Shown here piece after piece: positions 34,303-43,488 of a stretch of DNA of 64,000 nt. Each line of letters opens with the position of its first letter. The first letter of the stretch is position 1. Where the stretch lies: assembly GCF_018100805.1 (NCBI RefSeq), contig NZ_JAGJEA010000013.1, positions 62,001 to 126,000 on the forward strand. Direction: 5' to 3'. A program made the position numbers and the translations under genes. The notes under the pieces were generated by a model. It made no database searches. It was not told the origin of the DNA and saw nothing but the letters and a program-made list of their open reading frames with translations. This DNA is from Aquimarina sp. MMG016 (GTDB lineage Bacteria > Bacteroidota > Bacteroidia > Flavobacteriales > Flavobacteriaceae).

Positions 34303-35141
34303 TGAAAGAAAGACTGAAAAAATACATCCCTATTATTGTAGGAAAACGACTTTTATTACTGTTCTTTTTTGCTCCAAAAAAAGCCTTGCATAAAGCATTT
34401 GTTTTGTTTTGTACACCAAGAAAAGGTGACATTTTACCTGAACAAGAATATTTTTTGGAAGAAGCAGAAGATGAAGTAGTAATGATAGATGATATCGCTT
34501 TGCAAACCTATTTATGGCCAAGTATGGGCGAAACTATACTCATGGTCCATGGCTGGGAAAGCAATACTCATCGTTGGAAAACCTTAATCCAAAAGCTACT
34601 TCAGGAAGGTTATAATGTTGTAGCATTTGACGCTCCAGCCCAAGGTAATTCATCAGGAAAGCTACTAAATGTCCCATTATATACAGAATCTCTTCAGAAA
34701 ATTGTAGAATTATACCGCCCCAATCATATTATAGGACATTCTGTTGGTGGTATGACTACTATTTTTCATCAATATAAATATCCAAATCCCGAAATAGAAA
34801 AACTCGTTGTACTGGCTCCTCCTTCTGAATTATCAAGGATTATGAAAGATTATCAGGGTATCCTAAAGCTTTCTTCTAAATTCATGAACGCGTTAAGTGA
34901 CTATTTTAAGGGAAAATTCGGATACGATTTCGAAGAATTTTCTATTGCTGAATTTGCTAAAAAAATGACTCACAAGGGGTTGCTGATTCATGACAAACAC
35001 GATGATATAGCTCCTTTTTCTGAAGCAGAAAGTATTAGCAAAAACTGGAAAGGAGTTAAATTTGTGGCTACAGAAGATTTTGGACACTCTTTATTCTTTG
35101 ATGAAGTTGATGATATGATCATTGATTTTTTGAAAGATTAA
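34302..35141 (+). CDS. Alpha/beta hydrolase (279 aa)
   Basis: A standard alpha/beta hydrolase: 'MVHGWESNTHRW' is the oxyanion turn, 'IIGHSVGGMTTIF' the nucleophile elbow (Ser147), 'LLIHDKHDDIAPF' carries the acid, and 'TEDFGHSLFFDE' the catalytic His. A basic, hydrophobic N-terminus may attach it to the membrane. The substrate is unknown. It is coupled to the cupin gene by a one-base overlap. Confidence 0.88.
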   Translation: MKERLKKYIPIIVGKRLLLLFFFAPKKALHKAFVLFCTPRKGDILPEQEYFLEEAEDEVVMIDDIALQTYLWPSMGETILMVHGWESNTHRWKTLIQKLLQEGYNVVAFDAPAQGNSSGKLLNVPLYTESLQKIVELYRPNHIIGHSVGGMTTIFHQYKYPNPEIEKLVVLAPPSELSRIMKDYQGILKLSSKFMNALSDYFKGKFGYDFEEFSIAEFAKKMTHKGLLIHDKHDDIAPFSEAESISKNWKGVKFVATEDFGHSLFFDEVDDMIIDFLKD

Positions 35142-35163
35142 TTTTTATGATCACCTTTGCACT
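35133..35163 (+). promoter_or_regulatory. Promoter of rluF, giving a nearly leaderless mRNA
   Basis: TTTTTTG at about 35126-35132 and CACCTTTG at 35152-35159, 19 bp apart, fit the Bacteroidota promoter except for C at the first base of the -7 box. Transcription would begin within a few bases of the GTG start at 35164. Confidence 0.45.
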
Positions 35164-36033
35164 GTGGAAAATAACAAACTCACCAGACTTAATAAGTACC
35201 TTAGCGAGGTTGGATATTGCTCACGACGTGAGGCAGATAAATTAATTGATCAAGGTCGTGTAACAATCAATGATGTAGTTCCTGAAATGGGAACCAAGGT
35301 AGCTGCAGATGATGTGGTAAAAGTTGATGGAGAATTGATTACAGAACCAAAAGAAAAACACGTCTACCTTGCATTCAACAAACCTGTTGGTATCGTTTGT
35401 ACCACTGCACAAAACGAAAAGGATAACATCATAGATTATATCAATTATCCCAAGCGTATTTTTCCAATTGGTCGTCTTGATAAACCAAGCGAAGGTTTAA
35501 TTTTTTTGACCAGTGATGGTGATATTGTCAATAAAATACTTAGAGCAAGAAACAATCACGAAAAAGAATATCTGGTTACAGTAAATAAGTTAATTAGTCC
35601 ACAATTCATTAAAAGAATGGCTAACGGAATTCCCATTCTGGATACCGTTACTCGTAAATGCGAGGTAGAACAAATCAACAAATATGATTTCAGAATTGTA
35701 CTAACCCAAGGACTTAATCGACAGATTCGTAGAATGTGTGAATATTTAGGATATGATGTAGTGCGTCTTAAACGAATTAGGATTATGAACGTTTCACTTG
35801 ATGTACCAGTTGGTAAATGGCGATATCTTACAGAAAAAGAATTAAAAGTCATTAATTCAGACGTTGGGGATTCTAGTAAAACGGAAGAAGCTTCAGTTAT
35901 AGAGGATTCTAAACCTAGAAGACGCAATCCAAATGCAAAACATTTTAATACCAAAAATGATAGTAGAAAGACCTCCATTCAAAGAGATTCCTCCAGGTCC
36001 AAAAACAAAAAAAGGAAAGATCGTAGAAGATAA
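35164..36033 (+). CDS. rluF: 23S rRNA pseudouridine synthase RluF-like
   Basis: GTG start at 35164. An S4 RNA-binding domain ('LNKYLSEVGYCSRREADKLI') precedes the RsuA-family catalytic core: 'FPIGRLDKPSEGLIFLTSDG' contains the catalytic Asp in 'GRLDKPSEG', and 'QGLNRQIRRMCEYLGYDVVRLKRIRI' completes the motif. RluF modifies uridine 2604 in 23S rRNA. The C-terminal 50 residues are basic and Ser/Arg-rich, an rRNA-binding or disordered extension often seen in Bacteroidota. The adjacent hydrolase does not appear to share a function. Confidence 0.9.
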   Translation: MENNKLTRLNKYLSEVGYCSRREADKLIDQGRVTINDVVPEMGTKVAADDVVKVDGELITEPKEKHVYLAFNKPVGIVCTTAQNEKDNIIDYINYPKRIFPIGRLDKPSEGLIFLTSDGDIVNKILRARNNHEKEYLVTVNKLISPQFIKRMANGIPILDTVTRKCEVEQINKYDFRIVLTQGLNRQIRRMCEYLGYDVVRLKRIRIMNVSLDVPVGKWRYLTEKELKVINSDVGDSSKTEEASVIEDSKPRRRNPNAKHFNTKNDSRKTSIQRDSSRSKNKKRKDRRR

Positions 36034-36126
36034 ATATCGCTGTTAATTATTTCCTAATTTCTAACTTCTCAGATTTATTCTTTTCACAAAATACCTAAAT
36101 TACTTTACTAATCAATACAAAATCAA

Positions 36127-37080
36127 GTGAAGAAGTTAGTCTTTTCATTGTTTTTAGTGAGTACTTTTACGTTTTCGCAAAGTGAATATGAACCCTCAGA
36201 AGCATATCCTTTTGGGCAACCTAACCCCAAAGCACCAAAAGAAATTCTGGATTTCGCACCTTTAATTGGAATTTGTGACTGTATCTCAGAAACTCGAAAC
36301 CCGGATAAAACCTGGGCAAAACCCAATACAATGACTTGGGAATTTAAATACATCATGAACGGAATGGGAGTTCAGGATCAAACGATAAAAGAAGATGGTA
36401 AAAATTCAGGTAGTATAAGACAATTTATTGCAGATAGTAGTAAGTGGTATGTACATTACTACTCTTCTGCTAGCCCGACTCCTGTTCTTTCTGCCTGGGA
36501 AGGAAATAAAAAGGATGATAAAATTATTTTATATCGTGAGCAAAAAGCTCCGAACGGAATGGATGGTTTTTACAAAATTAATTTTTATGATATAAACGAT
36601 AAAGGATTTAAATGGTTAGGCGAATGGGTTAATACTAACGAGTCTTTTTCATATCCAACCTGGAAAATTGAATGTACAAAAAGAGTAAATACTCAAAAAC
36701 TTTCTGACAAAGAACAAATTATTGCAGCTACCAAAGCTTTTTCTAAAGCATACTTAAAAAGAGATTTTGAAGCGTTGGCAAAATCATATACGGATAATGG
36801 AAAGCTTTTTCCAAACAATGCTCCTATAATTTCTGGATATATAGCTATCAAAAAACGATGGTCAGGGTCATCAGGTTACACACCAGTAGAGCATGAAATT
36901 ATTCCTAAAGAAATCGTAATTCTTGGAGATACTGCGCATGATTATGGAATATACCGAGGTAAGAATAAAAATGATGACGGAACGGAAATGAGTTATAAAG
37001 GCAAGTATGTTGTAATCTGGAAAAAGGTAAATAATCAATGGAAAATGTACCTTGACATCTGGAATAGAATAAAAGAATAA
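36127..37080 (+). CDS. Exported two-domain protein with SnoaL/DUF4440-like C-terminal domain (317 aa)
   Basis: GTG start at 36127 gives a short signal peptide 'MKKLVFSLFLVSTFTFSQ'. The N-terminal half (residues 40-190) resembles DUF1579-type lipocalin-like barrels of unknown role ('TWEFKYIMNGMGVQDQTIKE'). The C-terminal 115 residues form a cone-shaped SnoaL/NTF2 domain ('ATKAFSKAYLKRDFEALAKS', 'GKYVVIWKKVNNQWKMYLDI'). Such proteins bind small hydrophobic ligands or isomerise them. It is followed 30 bp later by a VOC-family gene. Confidence 0.75.
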   Translation: MKKLVFSLFLVSTFTFSQSEYEPSEAYPFGQPNPKAPKEILDFAPLIGICDCISETRNPDKTWAKPNTMTWEFKYIMNGMGVQDQTIKEDGKNSGSIRQFIADSSKWYVHYYSSASPTPVLSAWEGNKKDDKIILYREQKAPNGMDGFYKINFYDINDKGFKWLGEWVNTNESFSYPTWKIECTKRVNTQKLSDKEQIIAATKAFSKAYLKRDFEALAKSYTDNGKLFPNNAPIISGYIAIKKRWSGSSGYTPVEHEIIPKEIVILGDTAHDYGIYRGKNKNDDGTEMSYKGKYVVIWKKVNNQWKMYLDIWNRIKE

Positions 37081-37110
37081 ATTATAGATATTATACTAAC
37101 AAACGAAAAC

Positions 37111-37536
37111 ATGAATACGCTATCTCCTTTTCATCTTGCTATTCCCGTAGATAACCTTATTAAAGCAAGAGATTTCTATACTAACATTCTTAATCTGGAA
37201 GAAGGCAGGAGTAGTGATCATTGGGTAGATTTTAACTTCTTTGGTCATCAATTAGTTATTCATTATCAGTCAAAACCAGAAGCCGAAAACAATCACACCA
37301 ATCCTGTTGATGGCAAAGATGTTCCGGTTCCACACTTTGGAATTATCTTAGAGTGGGATACGTGGCAAAATCTAGCAAAAAGCCTTACGGAAAAAAAAGT
37401 TCAGTTCGCAATAGAACCTTACATTAGATTTAAAGGTGAAATTGGTGAACAAGCAACTATGTTTTTCTACGACCCTTGTGGTAATGCATTAGAGTTTAAA
37501 TCTTTTAGAGAACCTACTCAGATTTTTGTGAAATAA
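37111..37536 (+). CDS. VOC (glyoxalase/bleomycin-resistance) family protein (141 aa)
   Basis: 'FHLAIPVDNLIKARDFYTNI' is the first beta-alpha-beta module with a metal His; 'HFGIILEWDTWQNLAKSL' starts the second module, and 'FFYDPCGNALEFKSF' carries the metal Glu. VOC proteins are metal-dependent lyases, isomerases or dioxygenases; the reaction cannot be named. No signal peptide. Confidence 0.9.
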   Translation: MNTLSPFHLAIPVDNLIKARDFYTNILNLEEGRSSDHWVDFNFFGHQLVIHYQSKPEAENNHTNPVDGKDVPVPHFGIILEWDTWQNLAKSLTEKKVQFAIEPYIRFKGEIGEQATMFFYDPCGNALEFKSFREPTQIFVK

Positions 37537-37729
37537 AGATCTAAAAATCAAAAATTGTAGCTTTATTCCTACTAAAAATAAGTTATTTTTATTTAAAATA
37601 TGTTTTTTAAAGTATTTTATTTATATTTAAACGTTTGCTCTTAATAACTCCCAATTAATACTTAACGAATTTAAAATTTATAATTAACATCATTTTAATT
37701 GTAAATCATAATTGTAACATATACTGATT

Positions 37730-38557
37730 ATGAAAAAATCTATACCTATTTACACCCTGATACTACTATTCATTATTGGTTGCGGAATACCTGAAGCTGA
37801 ATATAACAAGCTGAAAAAAGAAAATGAAAAGCTTAAGCAAGAAATTGCAGAATGTCAATTAACCTCTAGTCAACTATACGAGCAGGCAACTGGTTACTAT
37901 GATAAGGCAGACTATTTATCTAGCAGAAAAAAACTTAAGACGCTGATCAAAAAATACCCAAGCTCTAAGGAAAGCAAAAAAGGTAAAAAGTTTTTGAAAA
38001 AAGTCGAAAAGAACATTATAGCAACCAGGCATGGAGAAGAAGTAGAAGAAAAAGAAGAAAAGAAAATCTCTGAGAAAGACTATAAAAAGGCACTTAGTAA
38101 GTTAAAAAAGAAATATGATGTTGCCAATGATGTTACATGGTATTCTGACAAATATAGTCCTAAGAAAAATAGTATTAATGCGCTTTATGCCTATATAGGA
38201 AAAAAAGAAAAAAAGAAACCTTGGCTAGCCATGGTGATTAATCATTTTTCAAAAAAAGAGTGGTTATATATACAAGAAATTATTATTACTGCTGACGGAG
38301 AAGTTTTTACCATGGAAGAAGAAAAACCAGGAGATTTTAAAGCTCTTGCTGAATCTGGTGGGACTAGAGAATGGTTTGACAAAGTAGCAGATGATGAAGA
38401 TATATTCATGATGCAAGCTATTGCATCTAGTAAAAAATGCAAAATAAAATATATTGGCAAAGAAAAAAAAGAAGAACGTACCATAAGTAGTAAAGAAAAA
38501 AGAGCTTTAAAAAATGTACTTAAAGCCTATGAAGCTATGGGAGGTAACATGGACTAA
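37730..38557 (+). CDS. Lysine-rich coiled-coil lipoprotein, hypothetical (275 aa)
   Basis: Lipoprotein signal ends at 'LILLFIIGC' (Cys18). A coiled-coil follows ('KLKKENEKLKQEIAE'), then a TPR-like helical pair ('EQATGYYDKADYLSSRKKLK') and a globular C-terminal domain with 'VTWYSDKYSPKKNSINALYA'. The protein is very rich in Lys and Glu. No known family recognised; probably anchored to a membrane and interacting through the coiled-coil. Confidence 0.6.
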   Translation: MKKSIPIYTLILLFIIGCGIPEAEYNKLKKENEKLKQEIAECQLTSSQLYEQATGYYDKADYLSSRKKLKTLIKKYPSSKESKKGKKFLKKVEKNIIATRHGEEVEEKEEKKISEKDYKKALSKLKKKYDVANDVTWYSDKYSPKKNSINALYAYIGKKEKKKPWLAMVINHFSKKEWLYIQEIIITADGEVFTMEEEKPGDFKALAESGGTREWFDKVADDEDIFMMQAIASSKKCKIKYIGKEKKEERTISSKEKRALKNVLKAYEAMGGNMD

Positions 38558-38724
38558 TACTTGTATTTTTAAATGTGTAAAAAAAATTATAAGAATCAGA
38601 TCATAATTTTTTGCATAGACAATCGTTAAAAAAGTCAGTTCAATGCAATAAGCTCTATGATTGTTAAAGGATAATTAAAAATTCTTCCTATATTCTGCGG
38701 CAATAAAAAAAATAAAGAAAAAGA

Positions 38725-39660
38725 ATGGATTTTACTAACCCATTAGTCTATGGAGTTCCCTGCTTTTTAGGACTAATTTTACTAGAACTTACCTACAGTA
38801 AGACTCACGATCACAATCATAAAGAACTCTATCAATGGAAGGATCTTGGCGCCAGTCTATTTATGGGAGTCGGCTCTGCAATTCTTGGGCCACTGATCAA
38901 AACGGTACTAACCATATTGATCTTTGACTATATTTATGAGCTTTTTAATCCAGAGATCAACGGTGTTCGCACGAATATTCTGGGTTGGACATCTTTTGGA
39001 TATGCTTGGTATGTTTGGTTATTATGTCAACTTGCAGACGATTTTACGTACTATTGGTTTCATAGACAAAATCATATGGTAAGAGCCTTATGGGCAGCAC
39101 ATATTGTACATCATTCTTCAGACAATTTTAATCTAGGGACTGCGGTTCGTAATGGTTGGTTTACTTTACTTTATAAACCGTTATTCTATATGTGGATGCC
39201 TGCGATTGGTTTTCCTACAGAAATGGTGGTAGTATGTTTAGGTATTGAAGCGTTATGGCAATTTCAATTGCATTCGGTTTATATCCCTAAAATGGGGTTC
39301 ATCGAAAAAATATTCAATACACATACTATGCATCAGGTTCACCACGCTAAAAATGTAGAATATATGGATAAAAACCATGGAGGATTTCTAAATATTTTTG
39401 ATAAAATCTTTGGTACCTGGAAAGAATTAGATGATAATATCGAAGTTCAGTATGGAGTGACACATGCTCCTAACTCTTATAACCCATGGGTAATTCTCAC
39501 CCATGAATACAGAGATATATGGAATGACACTAAAAAATCAAAAAACTGGTATCATAAGTTCATGTATATTTTTGGACCACCCGGATGGAGTCATGATGGC
39601 AGCACACTTACCGTAAAACAAATGCAACGAGAACTTGAACTTAAAAAACAAAAAGCTTAA
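38725..39660 (+). CDS. Fatty acid hydroxylase / sterol desaturase family membrane protein (311 aa)
   Basis: Several membrane spans with the three conserved histidine clusters of the di-iron hydroxylase superfamily: 'YWFHRQNHMVRALWAAHIVH', 'HHSSDNFN' and 'THTMHQVHHAKNVEYMDKNH'. These enzymes insert oxygen or double bonds into lipids or sterol-like compounds at the cytoplasmic membrane. The lipid substrate is unknown. The aldehyde dehydrogenase gene starts 48 bp downstream and may use a product of the same pathway. Confidence 0.9.
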   Translation: MDFTNPLVYGVPCFLGLILLELTYSKTHDHNHKELYQWKDLGASLFMGVGSAILGPLIKTVLTILIFDYIYELFNPEINGVRTNILGWTSFGYAWYVWLLCQLADDFTYYWFHRQNHMVRALWAAHIVHHSSDNFNLGTAVRNGWFTLLYKPLFYMWMPAIGFPTEMVVVCLGIEALWQFQLHSVYIPKMGFIEKIFNTHTMHQVHHAKNVEYMDKNHGGFLNIFDKIFGTWKELDDNIEVQYGVTHAPNSYNPWVILTHEYRDIWNDTKKSKNWYHKFMYIFGPPGWSHDGSTLTVKQMQRELELKKQKA

Positions 39661-39707
39661 CTTAACACCTGTTAGTTTTAAAACAACATCTCAATGCTCT
39701 CCCAATT

Positions 39708-41075
39708 ATGAACTATCAAGAAATTATAGATTCACAACGTGATTTTTTTAACACGAATGCTACCAAAGATGTGTCCTTTAGGATAAACGAATTAAAACGT
39801 CTTAAGAGTATTTTAAAGAAAAATGAAGCAGCTCTTTATAAAGCTATAGATGAAGATTTCAGAAAATCTGAATTTGAAACTTATGTTACAGAATTATCTA
39901 TAATTTATCATGAAATAGATTTAGCATTAGTAAAAGTCAAGAGTTGGTCTAAAAAAAAGAAAGCTTCTACAGGGTTAACCAATCTTCCCGGAAAAAGTTA
40001 TATTATACCTGAACCTTATGGTACTGTATTAGTAATTGGTGCATGGAATTATCCATATCAATTATCATTATGTCCAGCCATAGCTGCCATAGCTGCAGGA
40101 TGTACAGTTATTCTTAAACCAAGTGAGGTTCCATCTAGAACCTCAGAAATCATGGCTCAACTCATTAATCAAAATTTTGATGCTAAGTTTTTTAAAGTCA
40201 TAGAAGGAGGTGTACAAGAAACGACCGATTTATTGGCTATAGAATTTGATAAAATATTTTTTACCGGTAGTATACCAGTGGGAAAAATTATATACCAGGC
40301 GGCAGCAAAACACCTAACGCCTGTAACTCTAGAGTTAGGTGGTAAAAGCCCAGCAATTATCACTAAGGATGTCAATATCCCAATGACTGCAAAGCGTCTA
40401 ATTTGGGCAAAATTCCTTAATGCAGGCCAGACTTGTATTGCTCCTGATTATGTTTTGGTAGAATCTAGTATACACGATCAATTATTATCCGCAATGAAAG
40501 AACAGATAGAGAAATCTGATTACAATGTAGATAACCATAATTATACTCAGATCATTAATGAAAAGAATTTTGACCGACTACAAGATATGATCGATCCAAA
40601 CAAAGTATTTATTGGTGGAAATGGTAATAGAGATCAAAGAGTGATACCTCCTACGGTATTAAAAGATGTGGAATTCACAGACAAAGTAATGCAAGATGAA
40701 ATCTTTGGTCCTATTTTACCTGTACTAACATTTGAGACCATTGACGAAGCTATTGAAAAAGTCAAAAAACTATCAAAACCTCTTTCTTGTTACGTTTTCA
40801 CAAAAAGTAAATCCACAAAGAATAAGGTTCTTAATGAAATATCATTTGGGGGTGGCGCTATAAATGATGCTATGATGCATTTTACAGAACAAAGTCTTCC
40901 TTTTGGTGGTGTTGGTAACAGTGGTATTGGCAACTATCACGGAAAGTACGGTTTCGAAACGTTCTCGCATTATAAGAGTGTTTTGCAAAAACCTTTCTGG
41001 ATTGAGCCTAACTTTAAATACTCACCATACAGCACTAAAAAATTGAATTTTTTAAAAAGGTTTATTGGATTGTAG
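39708..41075 (+). CDS. Aldehyde dehydrogenase family protein (455 aa)
   Basis: A class 3 ALDH-like enzyme. 'VIGAWNYPYQLSLCPAIAAI' starts the NAD site, 'FTGSIPVGKII' and 'TLELGGKSPAII' hold the Gly motif and catalytic Glu, and 'NAGQTCIAPDYV' the nucleophile Cys. 'FGGGAINDAMMHF' and the short length match fatty-aldehyde dehydrogenases. It probably oxidises aliphatic aldehydes with NAD(P). Confidence 0.92.
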   Translation: MNYQEIIDSQRDFFNTNATKDVSFRINELKRLKSILKKNEAALYKAIDEDFRKSEFETYVTELSIIYHEIDLALVKVKSWSKKKKASTGLTNLPGKSYIIPEPYGTVLVIGAWNYPYQLSLCPAIAAIAAGCTVILKPSEVPSRTSEIMAQLINQNFDAKFFKVIEGGVQETTDLLAIEFDKIFFTGSIPVGKIIYQAAAKHLTPVTLELGGKSPAIITKDVNIPMTAKRLIWAKFLNAGQTCIAPDYVLVESSIHDQLLSAMKEQIEKSDYNVDNHNYTQIINEKNFDRLQDMIDPNKVFIGGNGNRDQRVIPPTVLKDVEFTDKVMQDEIFGPILPVLTFETIDEAIEKVKKLSKPLSCYVFTKSKSTKNKVLNEISFGGGAINDAMMHFTEQSLPFGGVGNSGIGNYHGKYGFETFSHYKSVLQKPFWIEPNFKYSPYSTKKLNFLKRFIGL

Positions 41076-41122
41076 ATTCAATAATTGGAACAAAAACTAA
41101 TTACTATATAGTAAACATCCAA

Positions 41123-42493
41123 TTAAGAACTTTTCACTTTTTTATATTTTTTCTCCTCTAAAAGTTCAAGAATATATTGTTCTACTTCTTTAGTATCCCA
41201 AATAGCATCAATATGTTCCATTTGCATCACCTGATCCATTATCGCTGATTGCCGAACTCCAATATTAAAAGCTTCATCATAGGGTTGATGGCTAAATGTT
41301 ACTCTAGAGTATAGAGGCACCCATTTATCAGGGTATTTATCATAGAAATGTTTTTCAATTTTTTTTCGTAATAAGAAATTAGGATCTGCTGTTTTACTAC
41401 TCATCTCAATAAAATTGAGGTAAGATAACTTGGCTATGGCATCGGCATTAGGCTTTCTGGATTCTTGGTATGCTTCAAAGATATCCTGCCAATTATCATC
41501 TCCCATATCTTCTATAAGTTCATCAAGTACTGTAATATCTTCAAACCCGGCATTCATTCCTTGCCCATAAAACGGTACAATTGCATGCGCGGAATCTCCT
41601 ACTAATGCTACTTTATTCCAATACGTCCAGGGATAACATTTCATCGTTACCAAAGCACTTGTTGGATTATTTGCAAAATCTTCTAAAAGTGAAGGCATGA
41701 ATTCTATAGTATCAGGAAAATATTTTTCCCAAAAAGCTTTTACTCCATTATCAGTAGTTAGTTGCTCAAATGAATTTTCTCCTTCATGAGGCATAAACAA
41801 AGTACAGGTAAAACTACCATCAAGATTAGGTAATGCAATGAGCATAAACTTACCTCTTGGCCAAATGTGTAGTGAATTCTTATCAAGCTTATGAGTTCCA
41901 TCGGGATTAGGAGGAATACCTAATTCTTTATATCCTGTATCTAAAAATTTCTGCGAGTAATCAAACCTACTTCTCCTTTGCATTTTATGTCGAACTCTTG
42001 AAAAAGCACCATCACAGCCAAAAATAATATCGAATTGATACTCTTTCCACTCACCTTTTTCAGTTTCTCCAGTATAAATTTTTGCTTCAGGTAAATTGAT
42101 ATCCCATACTTTCTCATTAAACCGAAATTCAACTCCCTCTTCTTCCGCAAGTGTGATCATTCTTCGGTTAAGAATCCCGCGAGGTATAGAATAGATTGCT
42201 TCACCATCTTTTCCATAATTTTGATGATATATTGGTTCACCTGTAATATGCATTGTTCTTTTATGCATAGGGATAGCAAGTTTTCGTACTTCTTCACCAA
42301 TACCTATAGTATCTAAGGTTTTCCAACCGCGTACGGACATGGCCAAATTTATAGATCGACCACTAAACTCTACTGTTCTGATATCTGGTCTTCTATCAAA
42401 GACAGTAACCTTATAATCCCTTTTTCTTAAATAGATGGCTAACAGTGAACCCACGAGGCCACTTCCTACGATAGCTATGTCTTTTGTTTGCAT
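41123..42493 (-). CDS. kmo: Kynurenine 3-monooxygenase (FAD-dependent)
   Basis: The FAD-binding 'AIVGSGLVGSLLAIYLRKRD' opens the protein; 'DRRPDIRTVEFSGRSINLAM' is the kynurenine monooxygenase family signature, and 'VALVGDSAHAIVPFYGQGMN' is the second FAD motif. 'GTHKLDKNSLHIWPRGKFML' is a typical KMO block. It hydroxylates kynurenine at C3 with NADPH and O2, in tryptophan breakdown or de novo NAD synthesis. A kynureninase gene lies at 54721-55998. A weak transmembrane C-terminus, seen in eukaryotic KMO, is absent. Confidence 0.95.
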   Translation of the reverse strand: MQTKDIAIVGSGLVGSLLAIYLRKRDYKVTVFDRRPDIRTVEFSGRSINLAMSVRGWKTLDTIGIGEEVRKLAIPMHKRTMHITGEPIYHQNYGKDGEAIYSIPRGILNRRMITLAEEEGVEFRFNEKVWDINLPEAKIYTGETEKGEWKEYQFDIIFGCDGAFSRVRHKMQRRSRFDYSQKFLDTGYKELGIPPNPDGTHKLDKNSLHIWPRGKFMLIALPNLDGSFTCTLFMPHEGENSFEQLTTDNGVKAFWEKYFPDTIEFMPSLLEDFANNPTSALVTMKCYPWTYWNKVALVGDSAHAIVPFYGQGMNAGFEDITVLDELIEDMGDDNWQDIFEAYQESRKPNADAIAKLSYLNFIEMSSKTADPNFLLRKKIEKHFYDKYPDKWVPLYSRVTFSHQPYDEAFNIGVRQSAIMDQVMQMEHIDAIWDTKEVEQYILELLEEKKYKKVKSS

Positions 42494-42548
42494 AAATTAT
42501 TATAATTCTCAACTTGCCGGAATTATGTAGAATCTCGAAATGATCCGA

Positions 42549-42608
42549 GTTTTAATGTTCCGACAGGTCCGCCACAACCAATAGGAAGAGCATATGCAAA
42601 CATTAAAA
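42549..42608. repeat. Inverted-repeat element in the gap between kmo and methyltransferase gene
   Basis: GTTTTAATGTT at 42549-42559 and AACATTAAAAC at 42598-42608 are perfect 11-bp inverted repeats, with CCGA words outside (CCGAG to the left, CTTCGG to the right). The 38-bp loop is markedly G+C richer than its surroundings ('CCGACAGGTCCGCC'). A minus-strand frame of 26 codons covers it (ATG in the right arm). It could be a small mobile repeat remnant, a structured leader of kmo, or a peptide gene; not resolvable here. Confidence 0.4.
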
Positions 42609-42638
42609 CCTTCGGTAAATGTAAGAATTATTACCGAA

Positions 42639-43442
42639 TTATTCCTTTACTGCCTTTATTGTAAATAGTAACGGATACAATTTATCTTTAGTTTCAAATA
42701 TCCCCTTCTCCTTCTTTACCAAATCAGGAAATATTTGATATGGAGATTGATCATATTCTCTAAGATATTCGATTCGTAATCCTGCTTCAGTTAAGGCTGA
42801 TATTACCTCTCCCAACCCATGATTCCATCCATATTCTTTACTTATTATATTAGATTCCATATTTGCATAAGTTCCCTGATATTCCTCATAAATAACCTCC
42901 TTTTGATGATATCCATATTTAATAATTGGTTTTTCTTCTAAATAATCAAACATCCATACTATGGGATGAAATTCTGCTATATAAAAAACACCTCCAGGTT
43001 TTAAACGTTCAGCGATCATAACTGCCCAAGGCTTTAGGTCTGGCAGCCATCCAATAACTCCATAACTTGTAAAAACGATATCAAATTGATCTTTTATATG
43101 ATCAGAAGTATCCAATACATTACAACAAACAAATTTTGCATCCAGTTCTAGCTCCTTATTTAATTCTTTTGCCAGTATAATTGCTTCTTCAGAAATATCT
43201 ACTCCTGTACATCGAGCTCCCATCCTGCTCCAACTAAGAGTATCTTGCCCGAAGTGACACTGTAAATGCAGCAAAGACTTACCTGAAACATCACCCAAAG
43301 CTTCCAACTCAAAACGTTTTAAAGTAGTCTCTCCTTTTTTAAAAGCTTTCATATCATAGAATTCACTTTTTGCATGAATAGCTACTTTTTCGTTCCATGT
43401 TTGCCTATTGGTTTCAAAATATTTATCAAATTCTTTGTTCAT
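42639..43442 (-). CDS. Class I SAM-dependent methyltransferase (267 aa)
   Basis: 'GKSLLHLQCHFGQDTLSWSR' is the SAM-binding motif I (with Gln-Cys replacing the usual Gly-rich turn), 'GARCTGVDISEEAIILAKEL' motif II, 'FDIVFTSYGVIGWLPDL' motif IV. This matches the UbiE/SmtA-like superfamily. The substrate is unknown; proteins of this type in Bacteroidota are often annotated only as methyltransferase. It is divergent from the flavin reductase gene, with a 46-bp gap. Confidence 0.85.
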   Translation of the reverse strand: MNKEFDKYFETNRQTWNEKVAIHAKSEFYDMKAFKKGETTLKRFELEALGDVSGKSLLHLQCHFGQDTLSWSRMGARCTGVDISEEAIILAKELNKELELDAKFVCCNVLDTSDHIKDQFDIVFTSYGVIGWLPDLKPWAVMIAERLKPGGVFYIAEFHPIVWMFDYLEEKPIIKYGYHQKEVIYEEYQGTYANMESNIISKEYGWNHGLGEVISALTEAGLRIEYLREYDQSPYQIFPDLVKKEKGIFETKDKLYPLLFTIKAVKE

Positions 43443-43488
43443 AATATTTTTTGAATAGGTAGTTTTGATATATAAATACTTTATTAGA

